From NCBI GenBank assembly GCA_022559845.1, contig CM040127.1:36790708-36854707 (forward strand): DNA of 64,000 nt, read 5' to 3'. Below are positions 14,661 to 26,069 of the stretch, piece after piece. Numbering within the stretch: the stretch's first letter is position 1; the number at the start of each line of letters is the position of its first letter. The notes under the pieces are model-generated. The model searched no databases, had not been told where the DNA came from, and worked only from the letters and a program-made list of their open reading frames with translations. The stretch is from Amorphophallus konjac. Taxonomy: Eukaryota; Streptophyta; Magnoliopsida; Alismatales; Araceae. A program made the translations under genes and the position numbers.

Positions 14661-16330
14661 ATCCAAATAAGTAGCGAATCCAATGTCTAGCCGGTTATCC
14701 TTAAAAGTGCTCAGTAACAGAATCGATCTGGGAGAAGTGTAGGTCAGGGGAGTTTTCCGTGCTCACAAGTAGTCGGAGATCTCGCTGGTGATAATTATGG
14801 ATGGTCTGGTTATCTGGCTATGGAACGGGTGTTGATTCTTGAGACATGACGGTATCCAAAGTTTTGGTGTGAAACAGGTAAACAGCTCGTTCGGACTTTG
14901 GGCCATGTCTTGGGTGAAGCCCAGGGTAATGTAAAGCAAAGTTCACTGGAGCTGGTGAACAACCACGTCAGAGTATACGGAGCTAACGAGTTTCATTAGA
15001 AGGCTTCTTCTCTGGACAAATTTCTCCTTCCAGTTAAGTAGTGCTGGAGTCTGGAGCATCTACTGGATTCTAGGTAGTTGATGCCAAACCGAGGGATTTG
15101 CATAATAGCATCTAGGGTTCAATACATGGATACTGCTGGTGGCTGCTGGTTAACTATTCCCAACCACTTCATCCTAGTTAGTAGTAGCAAATTTGCAATT
15201 AGGAGGAGAAAAATAAAAAATGAGAATCTTGCATTTTAGTACTTGCAATCTTATCTAACTATTTATTAGTCCCTTAATTCTCGAGACTTGTCTATAAGTT
15301 TTTACGATCATCGCCGTTGTACAAAAAGGTGCATGCCGTTCATTTGGTTCAACAGAAGTTCACTGAATTGTTGTTAACTTGACTTAAGGTAATCAAAAGA
15401 TCAAATTATCCTTGGTTAGTTAGAGAGTGTGTGTGTGTGTGTGTTAGCTCATCGGTGTTGGTGGGGGGGGGGTCAGTCGGAGAGCGAACAACGATAGAGG
15501 CATACTAGAAATGAGAGAGAGGGGGAGGGGGGCTGCAGAGAGGGGGTCCGACGATGAGAGAGGGGGTTGTAGAGGATGGGGGCTTCCGACAGTGAGAGAG
15601 GGGGATTCCAACGATAAGAGAGGGAGTTGAAGAGGGGAGGAGGGGTCAGACCGATGGGGTAGCAAGGGGGAGGGATTTGAGAGAGATTATGATCGATGGG
15701 GGTTACAGGCGGGGGTGGGAGGGGGGAGGGAGATTTTAATCAAGATTTGTCAAATTGAGACGAGACGGATTGAATCAATCGTCTCGAACCGTCTAAATCA
15801 TAGATCGAGACGATCGATCTGTAAAACGTAATTAAGACATTTTATATATTTGATATTTATTTTAAATATAAAATATTTTAGAAATAAGTTAATTAAATAC
15901 ATTTGTTGATTCGGGGATGATTTGAGTTTGAAACACAGATTACATACGTCCTTATAAAAAATTTAAACAATCAATACGATCGAACTGACAAACCTTAGTT
16001 CCAACTGACGGAGGTAACAACACCGTTGCCAAGGTGTCTTTACGAGCCAACATGTGAGCCCATGAGAGAGAGAGATTGAGGAAAGATTTTTTCTATCTTT
16101 TCAAGTGCTATGTAATTTTTAAGATAGAATATTTCCCGAGATATTTTCTTTTTGATGGTCGAGGACTACAGAAAATTTTCAGTAAGAGTTAGATGTTGAG
16201 AATTTACAGGTAAACCTAAAAAACTGAGGGATTAATAAGTAATTATGTAAAATTATAGGGATTAATATGTAAAAATCTCCAAACCCCCTCACCCCGCCCT
16301 AGCGGGGGAGCTGCCTATTTCGTTTCAAGC
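14661..16330. other. Intergenic DNA with a G-rich tract; possible second MULE-like element
   Basis: Between the two convergent host genes. A (GT)n run at about 15426-15444 leads into a G-rich degenerate tandem tract (15456-15735) of GAGAGAGGGGG-type units. Flanking arms are weakly inverted: TTATTAGTCCCTTAATTC near 15264, and TTATTAATCCCTCAG on the opposite strand near 16225-16240. Architecture and the phrase CCTTGGTTAGT (15410-15420) recall the MULE at 10993-12124. No target duplication was identified, so an element is only suspected. Confidence 0.35.
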
Positions 16331-16766
16331 ATTCGAACAGTCACAATATCAACAGTGCAAAAGCTGCAATCTCTCCCACTCAAACGGGGGAAAAAGACAG
16401 AAAAAGAACATGTCCGATGATTCATGGTTAAACTTGGTTACCCTCGAATACCTTTCTCAGGCTTACCCTAACCTGCCTTACCGTGTTCTATTATCAAAAC
16501 CGGGTGACAATTTGATATAGGCATCAGATCGGCGCATACTTGGAATGATGATGCATATGCAGACGCCTTTCTCACAACGGCAAGTCTGTACCTTCATTTC
16601 TAGTAGTAGTATATGTGCTACACATGCAAAACCCCTATTCAAACAGGTATTAATTCACATAGAAAGCGATCATACTGAAGAAAGCATCCGAATGCACATA
16701 TTAACAGAATGACAGCCCCTTAAGTATTAGGTGATCAAATTCTGTAGCTTAAAGATCCACACGCTG

Positions 16767-17105
16767 CTACTTCGTCAAATAGTAGATGAGCAAGAACAGT
16801 GCGACAAAAGATGCCACGAGTGTAGCCATTCTCCGACTTGATTTGGTCTCAAACACCTGCAGTGAAAAAGAGAAATGTGATCGGCGAGCCTAAAAACGAG
16901 CTGCGTTAGCTACAAAATATTTTGGGTAAGTTACCATCTTGAATCGATCCATGGTTCCAGAAAGAACTCCCCTTGATGCATCCATGTCATTGCCCTGAAC
17001 AGCACGAGGAAAACAAATTGAGGTATTGTCCTGTCATGCATGCGTGCATATACACAGTGGGCTACACAAGAGGAAGGAGGCACGAGGTGAGTGGGCGGGC
17101 GGGGA

Positions 17106-17139
<34 letters not shown>

Positions 17140-18887
17140 GGCAGGAATGACAAACTACCATTCGATCCAATGCCCGGTTATGGCTCTCGACCTCTTCATG
17201 TACATCACCAGTCAACTGTTAAGGAAATGAGCATTCCATCAACATAAATAGAGGAATATATTTATAATAAAACATCCCTAAAATGCATAGACCATCGGCT
17301 AACAAAATGTACTACTGACACAATAATCTGCTATATGGCATTAGAGCAAAGAAAAACACTTGAAATCAAGCAATAAATGATCAGCAAAATTCAAAATATT
17401 TCACCGATAATAAACTGCTATAGAATCAGAACAAAGAAAAATTACTGCAATCAGGCAAACATGTATTCGGCAAATTCAGAATATTTCAGTGACACAATGG
17501 TCAGATATAAAATTAGAGTAACTGAACTACCGAAGACAAGTAGTACCACTGTGCTAAGTTCCCCATCAAAAAAAAAAACACAGACGCAAACAAATTCTTC
17601 CTTCCTCAAATGACAGATGTGGCACTCCAAACCAAATTAAAATCATGCACAGACAGTGTGGCAGGCCTCATCAGACAGTGGCATAGACACATAGACGGGG
17701 GACCCTTAAAGGGTGACAGAGTTATCTGGTGGCTCATCTTCCACGCCACCTTGTGGACCGTATGGGGGGAGAAGAACAATACAATCTTCAAAAGAGAACC
17801 TAGAGCAACGGACAAAGTAGAGTCTTTCATTAATGAGAAAGTTAGAGAGTGGGCTGAGCATTTATGTAAAGTTGATTGGCAGAACTCCCCTGTTTTTGTT
17901 TTGTTGAGTGGATCACACCGCCTTGGTGTGTATTTTGTTCCGTATAGGGAACTTTTGGGAACATACTCACTATATTTGTATATATCTCCACTTGTATATA
18001 CCTCCTTTTCGTTTAATACAATGGTGGTACGACCCACTTTCAAAAAAGAAAAACTACTTAAAACCAAACAAAAACTAAGAAAACAGTCATCTGCAATATA
18101 TAACTCACTCTCTTCAGTATATTTACTCTATCTTGCAACCCATCAAGAGCACTATCATTTTCATGCTCATCAATTTCGTGGGAACTGTAGGATGAGGAGG
18201 CCCTGATTCCACCTTCCTCGATGCCATCAAAGAGAGCAGCTCTATTGCCGCGATAGTCTCTGCATGCGGAAAACAAAATTAGATAGGACACAAATTGGGT
18301 AACATCGACTAATAAAAACTACATGAAGATGAAACAAATGGGAAATAGACCAGCCAGATGGGGATAGACAGAGTAATCTACCCAGCCTATTCTAATCAGG
18401 TTATCAAAAGCTTATGGCATGTTTATTATTAACCTATTCTCGATGAATAACAATAAGAACTAAGAATAACTTTTATTGTTCTTGGTGCATAGGCAAAATT
18501 GTTAGAGCATCTAGGTAATACAAGGTGGCAAAACACCAACACCAAGGAAGCCTAGACAAATCTAAATGTGCAAAAATTTCATTGCTCACAGACTTTTGCT
18601 TCAAGAAATAAATATTTTTTAGTTTATTACAGAACAATAGAAGACGAGAAAAAGAATTGCTCCCATGTACAATACATTTAGTTAAAAACTTTATAAATTC
18701 TTTGTATCAATTAGCAGCAGAAATGCAGGACAAGAAATCATTTTTTGCAAATTCCTCCCATCATCAGACAGCAGGAACACGAGAAGAAATCAATCTTTAA
18801 AACCCTATATCGTCAAAGGTGAAGAATAGGAAATGTCAAGAATTAAAGGAGAAGAGAAAGAGTAAAAGCAAACCTCCTTGAATTCAT
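16767..18887 (-). CDS. BET1: BET1-type Qc-SNARE (BS14/BET11 family), 5 exons
   Basis: Spliced CDS on the minus strand: 18887-18874 (ATG), 18259-18109, 17215-17159, 16994-16935, 16856-16767 (TAG). Phases agree and give 123 residues, the normal length for plant Bet1-like SNAREs. Residues 1-30 include NRAALFDGIEEGGIRASSSY, the family's N-terminal signature. Residues about 35-94 form the coiled SNARE motif (HENDSALDGLQDRVNILKR, LTGDVHEEVESHNRALDRM, GNDMDASRGVLSGTMDRFK). A C-terminal anchor at about 105-121 (ATLVASFVALFLLIYYL) is followed by only two residues, the tail-anchored form. Family members act in ER-Golgi and intra-Golgi vesicle fusion as the Qc helix of a four-helix SNARE bundle. The 14-nt first coding exon (MNSR plus two bases) fixes the start. 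The 17216-18108 intron carries a LINE fragment; the gene itself appears intact. Confidence 0.93.
17610..18060 (+). mobile_element. 5'-truncated LINE (non-LTR retrotransposon) 3' fragment in a BET1 intron
   Basis: A + strand frame from 17610 contains WWLIFHATLWTVWGEKNNTI followed by FKREPR, matching the conserved tail of plant LINE ORF2 proteins after the reverse transcriptase (typically LxAxLWTIWxERNxRIF). Only this C-terminal part remains. Downstream, TTTCGTTTAATACAATGGTG and an A-rich tail (18037-18075) resemble a LINE 3' end. It lies antisense to the SNARE gene within the 17216-18108 intron. I did not identify a target duplication. Confidence 0.7.
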
Positions 18888-20572
18888 CTTCTCGCTGAAA
18901 GATTATGTAGCTGGTAATTTTCCTTCCCACTCAGATCCTAAAGAAGTTAAGCATCAAACTTGGATCTCCCCTCTTGTTCTTCGATCATTCAGGACCTAGA
19001 TACCTACATGTCAACCAAGGAAAGCACAGAGATGCAGAAAGAGGCCAAAACACAGAAAAAAACCAGCCAAAAAAAACTGCAGCAAATGCTTCGAAGCATT
19101 TTTTTACTAAAAAAATACAAGAAGAACAAAAAAAAGCCACACGTCATTCTAGGAAAAGAAAATTCAGACCTTGGATTGTCAGCATAGTCATAGGCTCTTG
19201 GAATTCAATTCAAATGAGAATTTAAACCATTCAAAAATTCCAAACAGGTTCACATGTAATAACATGCAATGGATTTCCCATCTCCACAAGTATGTACTGC
19301 TAGTTCCACTTAGAATTTCTTAATGACTTCAAGATGAAGAGATTGCAAATGTATATCTAACAAAATTGCTAGAGAACATAATATATAGGGAAGTGCATTT
19401 GGACCCAGAACCAAGACTCTCCATAGCGAAGTAGGCATGCCAGACGGGCCAGCCATAATCCAACCCCACCAGATTGCAGCAAGCATCCATATCAGATTGC
19501 TATATTCAAAATATCAAGGCTATGGCTGACCTCTATTTTGGTGCGGGATCAATTAGCCCAAAAATCTGAACCCTAGAAATTTCGGTTCCATGATGCAACT
19601 CACGTGAGCAAAACAGTGTGATAGTCGCTTGTCATGGAAAGTGGCAGTTTTTCTTCAATTCCAGTAATTGATGACAGGTCCCCCCCTCTAGGGGAGCAAG
19701 AAATAACTAAACCGAAACATGGAACTTCAGTGCAGCATTCCATTAATTTGGAGACGGCTTGAGCAATCCCTAGCATTTTGGATTTTTTTAGATTTAGCCG
19801 CATTTAGAACTTTTTACATGTATACTTGTATACATATAGAAAAAAAGAAGTATGCAATTGGGATTGTTTGTCTGCATGTGCACCGGCTGGGATTTTCTAC
19901 TACAAGAGGGCCTCAAAAACAATCTAATCACATCCCGGTTTCGGTATTTGCCCACAATCCAATGTAACACATTTAGATCTACAAAATAACAGGCGAGAAA
20001 CACATGCGGCACAAAACACAATCAAAACTTTCGACAAGAAACCGTGGTTTCGCAATCTTCATACCTACACATCTTTCTTTCCCGAAGACGGGTAAGTATA
20101 GAACAGAAAACTCAGACACAGAGAAAAAACGTGATCTTGCAACAGAGACTTTGCATTACCTCTCTCCCAATTATCATTCAACGGCAGCCCGACTTTCAAA
20201 TCGCGGACCTCCGCTGCAAATGCATGAAAAAATAAATAACAAAATATTGTAAACGCTCTATAGATAAAAAATTTGTCAAGGTATCAGAGAACGAGAAGCG
20301 CGTGATCTAGACGACTGAGAGGGTCCATCCGATCCGACAGATCATTTGTTTCGACTGTAGCAACGGTGGATCGAAATAAAAAGAAGACCAAACGGGAAGA
20401 GGACGAAGGAAATATCTGGTAGCCGTGGAGAAGGCCGGATCGCAAGGCCAACCCGCCATCCCCGTCGCCATGGCTATCCTCCTCCGGGCCCCCCTTTCCG
20501 GTTCTTCGGCTGTAGACAACGGGCAACGAAGAGTGAGGGGAGAGGAGAGATGGAGTGCGGGGCCTGCATACC
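18888..20572 (-). other. Probable 5' leader intron of the BET1 gene
   Basis: No conserved coding sequence was found here. If the GC-rich segment at 20573-20760 is the first (non-coding) exon, this stretch is a leader intron plus a short leader segment before the ATG at 18887. Scattered open frames on both strands have no recognisable domain. Confidence 0.35.
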
Positions 20573-20760
20573 TGATTCAGTGGCGGTCGCCGCCGGCGAC
20601 AGACATCGATCGGCAGAGGCTGATTGCGGAGATCGAGGGCGGGAAGGGGGCCCCGGGGGAATGCCGGTGAGATCGAACTGTTGGGTTTCCCGCAGATTTC
20701 CCTGAGAGGAGTCAAAAAATATCTGCGCTTCGCGGCCTTTTGTAGGCGCCGACAGCTCAC
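20573..20760 (-). promoter_or_regulatory. Probable 5' UTR exon and promoter-proximal region of the BET1 gene
   Basis: GC-rich minus-strand sequence ends in a good splice donor (ACTGAATCAG followed by GTATGC) at 20573/20572. GC-rich first leader exons followed by a leader intron are common in plant housekeeping genes. Upstream (20760-20960) is A/T-rich. The assignment is inference from position and the donor; the transcription start is not known. Confidence 0.4.
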
Positions 20761-21416
20761 AAGGAATTTGACAAAAACATTATTTTTAAATAAAACATAA
20801 ACAAACGGACTAAGAAACGCATGCCAAATTGCCCATTTGTATTTTTTGCGATTTTCGTGGATAAATAGTTAAATACTTATCTGAAGTCTTTATTTGTAAA
20901 ATTATTACTCTTGTTTTTTTTTGTTTTTTTAGTATTCTCGTCACATCTTAATACATGCAAAAGTATCGTAGCTAACATATTACGTTAAAATATCATAATT
21001 TAATTTAATTAATTATTCGAAAATTTTTAAAATATAATATTTTTTAACTTGAACAGAAGTAATTACAAAAGTATTTTTCACACGACATTAAGAAAGTTAG
21101 AAATAATACGTAAATAACAAGAGTAATTAAAAAATAAACTTGTGAGGAGTGTATATTGCAAAATAACATCTTCTTTTTGAAATATATACTCTTGTAGTCC
21201 ATTTGATAATGGGATAAGTTATCATATTCAACCTCCTAGGTCATAGTACGCTACTCGACCCTGATTAGTGCGGTGCCTTTACGAGAAAGGCACACATTAA
21301 GTCCACACTTTCTCTCTCATCAGTTTGATATTTGCGTTTATCCTATTCAAATATCAAAGTAACCTTTGAAGTCATCGTGTTTATAATAGTATTTTGACAA
21401 TTTTAAAATTTCTTAA
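20761..21416. other. AT-rich intergenic DNA with a possible old MITE remnant
   Basis: A/T-rich sequence. Around 21197-21360 the phrases TTTGATAATGGGATAAGTTA and CAGTTTGATATTTGCG resemble, weakly and without clear ends, the Tourist-like element immediately downstream. No gene was seen. Confidence 0.35.
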
Positions 21417-21684
21417 GGGCCACTTTAATAACAGTTAGGATAAATAATCCGAGGTGGGTTCGGATGAGTTATTCCTTGGGTTTTATCTTTTTTCAGTTTG
21501 ATAACTTGTTATTATCTTGAGAATAACTCATTCCATGTGAAATGGTAGAATGAGTTATTCCTAGAATAAGGGCCTTAACCCTAACTGACCCCAAATAACT
21601 TAACCATACTACCAAACTCGGTTAAAGGTGGGTAGGTTGAATAACTCATCCTATTCTTCCCTTATTCTGTTATCAAAGTGGCCC
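21417..21684. mobile_element. Tourist-like (PIF/Harbinger) MITE
   Basis: A 268-bp non-coding element. Its left end starts GGGCCACTTTAATAACAG and the reverse complement of its right end starts GGGCCACTTTGATAACAG. Both ends are flanked by TAA (21414-21416 and 21685-21687), the 3-bp TWA target preference of PIF/Harbinger elements. Internally, GAATAACTCATT and GAGTTATTCC phrases recur in both orientations, giving a foldback tendency. No coding capacity. Confidence 0.85.
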
Positions 21685-21706
21685 TAAGAGAATATAGATT
21701 ACATTC

Positions 21707-22246
21707 TGGTGGGGACACTGGGCCCACTACTTGGCCCACTACTCGGAGACGACGCCGCCCCGCCCCCACTACCCCGAGGTTGTAGCTCGGAGACTCGTTT
21801 GAAGAATCGGCGTCCTGAGTACGTATTTGTATGTATGTGTGTATGTATTGTGTGTATTTTACTATGGTGGTATTTATATTATTAAACCACCAAAGTATTT
21901 TATTTTATTGGGTCAAAGTCAAATGTTGGTAGTTAGGTTTTGTTTTATTAGACTAGGACATAAATGTAATTAGGTGAAGGCTAAAGGTATGGTTGTTATA
22001 GCCCTTCCTATATAAAGGGGGCTAAGGTGTTGTGTTTACACATATGAATGAATGAAAGATTAGAAATCATGTAAGGTGCATAGCCCCTTTGTGCTTTCCC
22101 TTCCCTCCTTCTCCTTTTGTAAGATTTGACTGTCGCCCGGTGTGAGACCGTCCGGTGTGAGGCTGAACTGCGCGAGGCAGTAGTTATCCGGTCCTGTTCG
22201 CATCCTGGAGTTGCCGCCAATCCTTCCTCCGACGCCGACCGCATCA
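21707..22246 (+). repeat. 5' LTR of Element 1
   Basis: The right edge is well placed: CGACCGCATCA is followed by AATT and then the primer binding site. The left edge is less sure, at the TG of TGGTGGGGACACTGG (21707 or 21710). A TATA box, CTATATAAAGGGGG, lies at about 22008-22021, leaving roughly 300 bp of U3. Because the partner LTR is outside the window, the left boundary and target duplication cannot be confirmed. Confidence 0.7.
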
Positions 22247-22250
22247 AATT

Positions 22251-22263
22251 TGGTATCAGAGCC
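22251..22263 (+). other. Primer binding site (initiator tRNA-Met type)
   Basis: TGGTATCAGAGCC sits four bases after the LTR. This is complementary to the 3' end of plant initiator methionine tRNA and is the standard primer site of many plant LTR retrotransposons. It sets + strand orientation. Confidence 0.9.
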
Positions 22264-23838
22264 CAACAACGGCGTCTCCATCAACCCCGACGACCGCATC
22301 GTCTCCTCCCCGATTTCTGTTCATGAAAATAAATAAATAAAAAGTAGAATAGATCTCGGTTGAGAAAAGAGAGAAAAAAAAAGAAGAAGCAGAAGAAGGC
22401 AGTGCTTCTCTCGGCTAAGAGAGAGGGAGAGAAAGAGAGTGAAAAAAAGGGGGGGGGGGGGGGAAGAAGAAGAGTTCGCATGAAGGGGAGCATCGTCGCC
22501 CGTGCTGGCGTTTAAACCTGCCCACGGCTGCAACTGTCGTCCACCCGCCTGCGCCCACCACCGCCTGGCCGGTCGGTCGGTCGCAACCATCCTCGCCAGT
22601 GCCGTGCGCCGACGCCCGCGTCATCCCCCGCCCTCCAGCGCGCCCGGCCGCGCCAGCCTGCGTGGCCGCCCGCCTGCCGTGCCCGCACGCTCGCCCGCGA
22701 TCGCGCCCTTGCGCCTGCTGCGCTCGCCCGCACAACATCGCTCGCGCCCGGCCGCGTCGCACCCATGCCTGCGCGACCGCCCGCTCTGCTGCGAGCCCGC
22801 CCGTCTACGTCCCCTGCTGCGCCAGAGCCCGCGCGCACCCGCGGGTCGCCCGCCAACGTGCGCGCCCACCGGCGCTAACTAGCGCCCACCCGCGTCGACC
22901 GCGCTCACCATCCGCTTGCGGCCGCCTGCCGCGTTGACCACCCACCCGGCGCCTGCAGTTGCTGACCCGCGCACCAGCCGCGTACATCACGCGCTGGTTT
23001 TAAAAAAAAGGTTTGAAAAAATATATATATATATGGGATCAGTCAAAACAAGAATAGTAATATATATGTTATGATAGGTATATATATATATATAACATTA
23101 TATATATATATCTATATAATTATATATATCATTTCAACAAATTATTGAAGTGGCACCCGAGTCCACTTCGACAGCCGTAGCAGCACCCGAGTCGCCTGGT
23201 CGTCGACAGACGATCCGACATTTATGGAGTGTGCGTGACCGCGAGTCTCCCTGCGCGGAGAAGGTTCGAATTATTTTGTTCCCCTGCGCGAAAAATTTTA
23301 AATTAAGCGTTTTTGTAATAATTGCACCCTCCCTGCGTGGAGTGAATTTGTTGTAACCGCCCAAGCTTCATCGACGCCGTGCGGGCACGCACGTCCCCGC
23401 TCACCTTCGTCTCCGATCGGAGCTGGATTTTTCAGTCTAGTTAGGTACGTGCTCCCCTCACTTTCTTATTTAGTATCCTTATCAATTGCCGCGTGACGAA
23501 GTGAGAGAGAGCCCGATCCATGCAACATGTCTCCTGAGTGCATCGCTGTGGACGGAAAGAGAGAGTTTGTATGCGCCCATCATTGGGCCCTAGAACTGCC
23601 GCATTAGGGCACCCTAATTGTCAGGAGATAGTTCCACAACTACTCCGCCTACGGGCGAGCAACTCTCCCTGACCGGCCCCTTCGAAGTGACCCTCTGCCT
23701 ATTAGTCAACAAATTGGGTCTACAGCTTGCTAATTTTCGGTCCCAGGGTCGCATCATTTAGGTCCGAGCCCGTGCATGCCACGCTAGTCTAGGAATTCAT
23801 CAGGTCGTCTAGAGCGCCCTTCAACGCTACAATCACCC
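22264..23838 (+). other. Leader of Element 1, including a GC-rich block and TA repeats
   Basis: The untranslated region between primer site and gag. It holds a poly-G run (about 22449-22462), a strongly GC-rich block (about 22500-22995) with Pro/Ala/Arg-type open frames that I treat as compositional, and A/T-rich TA repeats (about 23018-23128). No domain was recognised. The abrupt composition change suggests sequence acquired by the element, but the origin is unknown. Confidence 0.5.
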
Positions 23839-24834
23839 ATGGATCAGAAGAGTGTGAGTGCGATGTTAGCCCAGCTCGAGCATAACCTTATGGCCCACTT
23901 TGAAGAATCCATAGGCCAAGTACGAGCGGAGCTCAATGAGAGGATCCGAGCCTTAGAGGATCGAATGAAGAGAGAGGAAGGAATGTTGAAAGGTAGCGGA
24001 GATCCCGTAGCCAACCCAAGGGGGGAGAGAGACCAAGCCCGCCAGAATCATGCCCCTCAAGGTAGAGAGCAAGAGGATCGTGTGCCTCGAGGGAGAGACC
24101 ACGACGATGAGGATATCATCCTACGGAACGTCAAGATCGACGCTCCGAGTTTTGATGGGTCCCTAAATCCCACCACATACCTTGATTGGGAGACCGGGAT
24201 GGATCAATATTTTGACTGGCATCACCGCATGACCCCTGCCATAAGGGTGAGGTTTGCCAAAATGAAACTCCTAGGTCAAGCCAAGTCCTACTGGTGCAAC
24301 ATTGAAAATCTCCTAGCAAGGAGACGAGAGGAGCCCATAAGCACGTGGGAAGAAATGAAGGAGAAATTGAGGGAGAAGTATCTGCCACTCTCCTACCATC
24401 AGCGTCTTTTAGACTAATGGCAGAAACTCACCCAAGATGGAAAGTCTGTGGATGAGTACATCGCCAAATTTGATGAATTCTTCCTTCGGAGTCGAGTCAT
24501 GGAGGATGCCTCTGTCACCCTCTCGCGATTTAGGGCTGGCCTACACGAGAGCATACAGCGGGAGTTGTTCCTACGAGAGGTTAACACCCTCGAGCATCCC
24601 TATCAGGTTGCTCGAGATGTCGAGCGGTTTCAAAGGGTGGGCCCACCTCAGGTCCCCACCTACCGCCAACCTGAGCCACGAAACCCCATGGTCCGCTACT
24701 CTAAGAGGTCGTGCCCCTCCACTTCCTATGTCCCTACTGCTACCCCATTCCGGGCCGTTGCCCCTACTACTCCTTTCACACCCCTTACCTGCACCCGCTG
24801 CTGTGCCCAGGCTGGAGTATACTCCGCCAACTGA
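23839..24834 (+). pseudogene. Element 1 gag (Retrotrans_gag domain), interrupted by a nonsense codon
   Basis: Opens with MDQKSVSAMLAQLEH and a Glu/Arg-rich coiled stretch, then the gag core (NPTTYLDWETGMDQYF, RFAKMKLLGQAKSYW, TWEEMKEKLREKYLPLSYHQ). A TAA at 24415-24417 interrupts LLD/WQKLTQDGKSVDEYIAKFDE, and the frame continues unchanged to 24834, so this is a simple point nonsense, probably CAA to TAA. After about 24640 the sequence is Pro/Thr-rich and loses frame before the zinc knuckle. Confidence 0.85.
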
Positions 24835-24889
24835 TAGGAGAGATGACAAGGGAAAGTGAGTCATCCCTAGCACCTCCCAACCAGTCCCT

Positions 24890-25602
24890 ATCTCGGGAAT
24901 TCGTTACTTTAGGTGCCATAACCTAGGGCATGTTGCCACCAATTGTCCCAACCGAGCCTTAGTCATCACCGACCCCTAGCATGTGGAGCTTCCCCCTCAG
25001 GAAGGAGAAGCCATTGAGAGGTATGAGGCCGATCCTGACCTCATCGCCCAGCTTGAGGAAATGGATGCAGGGTATGATGGAACGCATGTCGAGTACATGC
25101 AAGTGGGAGATATTACCGAGAGCTCTAACCAGGGAAGATTAGGTGTAGTTAGTTGCATCTTAACACACCCTCAGGAGGACGACTGGTGTTGAACCTCCAT
25201 CTTACAAACCTACATCATGGTGAAATCTCAACCCTGCAAGATGATCTTTGACAATGGGAGCTGTATCAATGCAGTCTCTTCAGACTTTATCTCCCGTCTA
25301 GGTCTACCTACCCATCCCCACCCTAGGCCATACAATGTGGCTTGGGTTGACGACACTTCTATCCCAGTCACCACTACATGTGTCATTCCCATTCAGTTCC
25401 AGTCCTACCAAGGACAGATCTTATGCGATGTAGTGCCCATGAAGGTCGGAAGCATCATCTTAGGACGACCGTGGATCTATGATGTAGACCTTACTACATT
25501 CGGTCGATCCAACTAGTGTTCATTCTCCCACAATGGGAAGAAGATTCAGTTGTACCCGACACACCCAAAGGTGACCCCGGGAAAGAGTTCCACCTCCACC
25601 CC
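24890..25602 (+). pseudogene. Element 1 gag zinc knuckle and retropepsin, decayed
   Basis: A different frame from the gag core. RYFRCHNLGHVATNCPN (about 24900-24951) is a CCHC knuckle whose first cysteine is replaced by tyrosine. The protease region includes MIFDNGSCINAVSSDFISRL, with DNG at the active-site position (about 25240) and the LLGRPW-like motif ILGRPWIYDVD near 25460-25490. Stops at 24977, 25190 and 25514 interrupt the frame. The sequence ends abruptly at 25602 at the insertion of Element 2. Confidence 0.8.
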
Positions 25603-26069
25603 TGTAGACACGCCATTTCTGACGTTACAGTGAGAAAATTTCATATTATACCGTGATGCCCCAAAACAGCTTACACTTTCCATTTATTTGAGTGATTTTC
25701 GTAATTTTGGGTTATAAAAAAAGAAAGAGAGAGAAAAATTAAAAAGAAATATAAAAAAATAAATAAAAAGAGAAGAAATAAATTCAAATCTCCAAATATA
25801 TATATATATCTATATAATTGCGTTTACATAAAAATAACACAATTAGTTTTCTTTAATAATTTTATTTTCATAAAAATATAAATAAAATATATGTATATAA
25901 GTGGTTATTATATATATAAATCAAATAAAAATATATACATTAAAGAAAAAATATAATAACAAAAAAAGCAAACAAAATATAAAAAATAAACAATAAATAA
26001 TAAATAAATTAAAATAAACAAAACAAATAATAAAATAATAAATAATAGATTCACATTCCCTACCCGTCC

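Larger units (their letters stand above)
21707..25602 (+). mobile_element. Element 1: truncated, decayed Ty3/gypsy retrotransposon (5' LTR to protease)
   Basis: Contains an LTR, an initiator-Met-type primer binding site, a long leader, gag and protease in that order on the + strand. It stops at 25602, where the LTR of Element 2 begins (TGTAGACACGCC). RT, RNase H, integrase and the 3' LTR are not in the window; the remainder would be expected beyond Elements 2 and 3. Gag resembles plant chromovirus gag, possibly the CRM clade, but the diagnostic integrase end is absent, so the clade stays open. Multiple nonsense and frame changes make this the most decayed layer and, by nesting, the oldest. 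Confidence 0.8.

Noticed and set aside
14661..16330. Full annotation of a second Mutator-like element
   Set aside because: Weakly similar inverted arms and a G-rich core were seen, but no matching ends or target duplication, so it is listed only as a suspicion.
22415..22990. Several overlapping Ala/Arg/Pro-rich frames on both strands
   Set aside because: GC-rich leader of Element 1; frames in all phases are open and none contains a domain.
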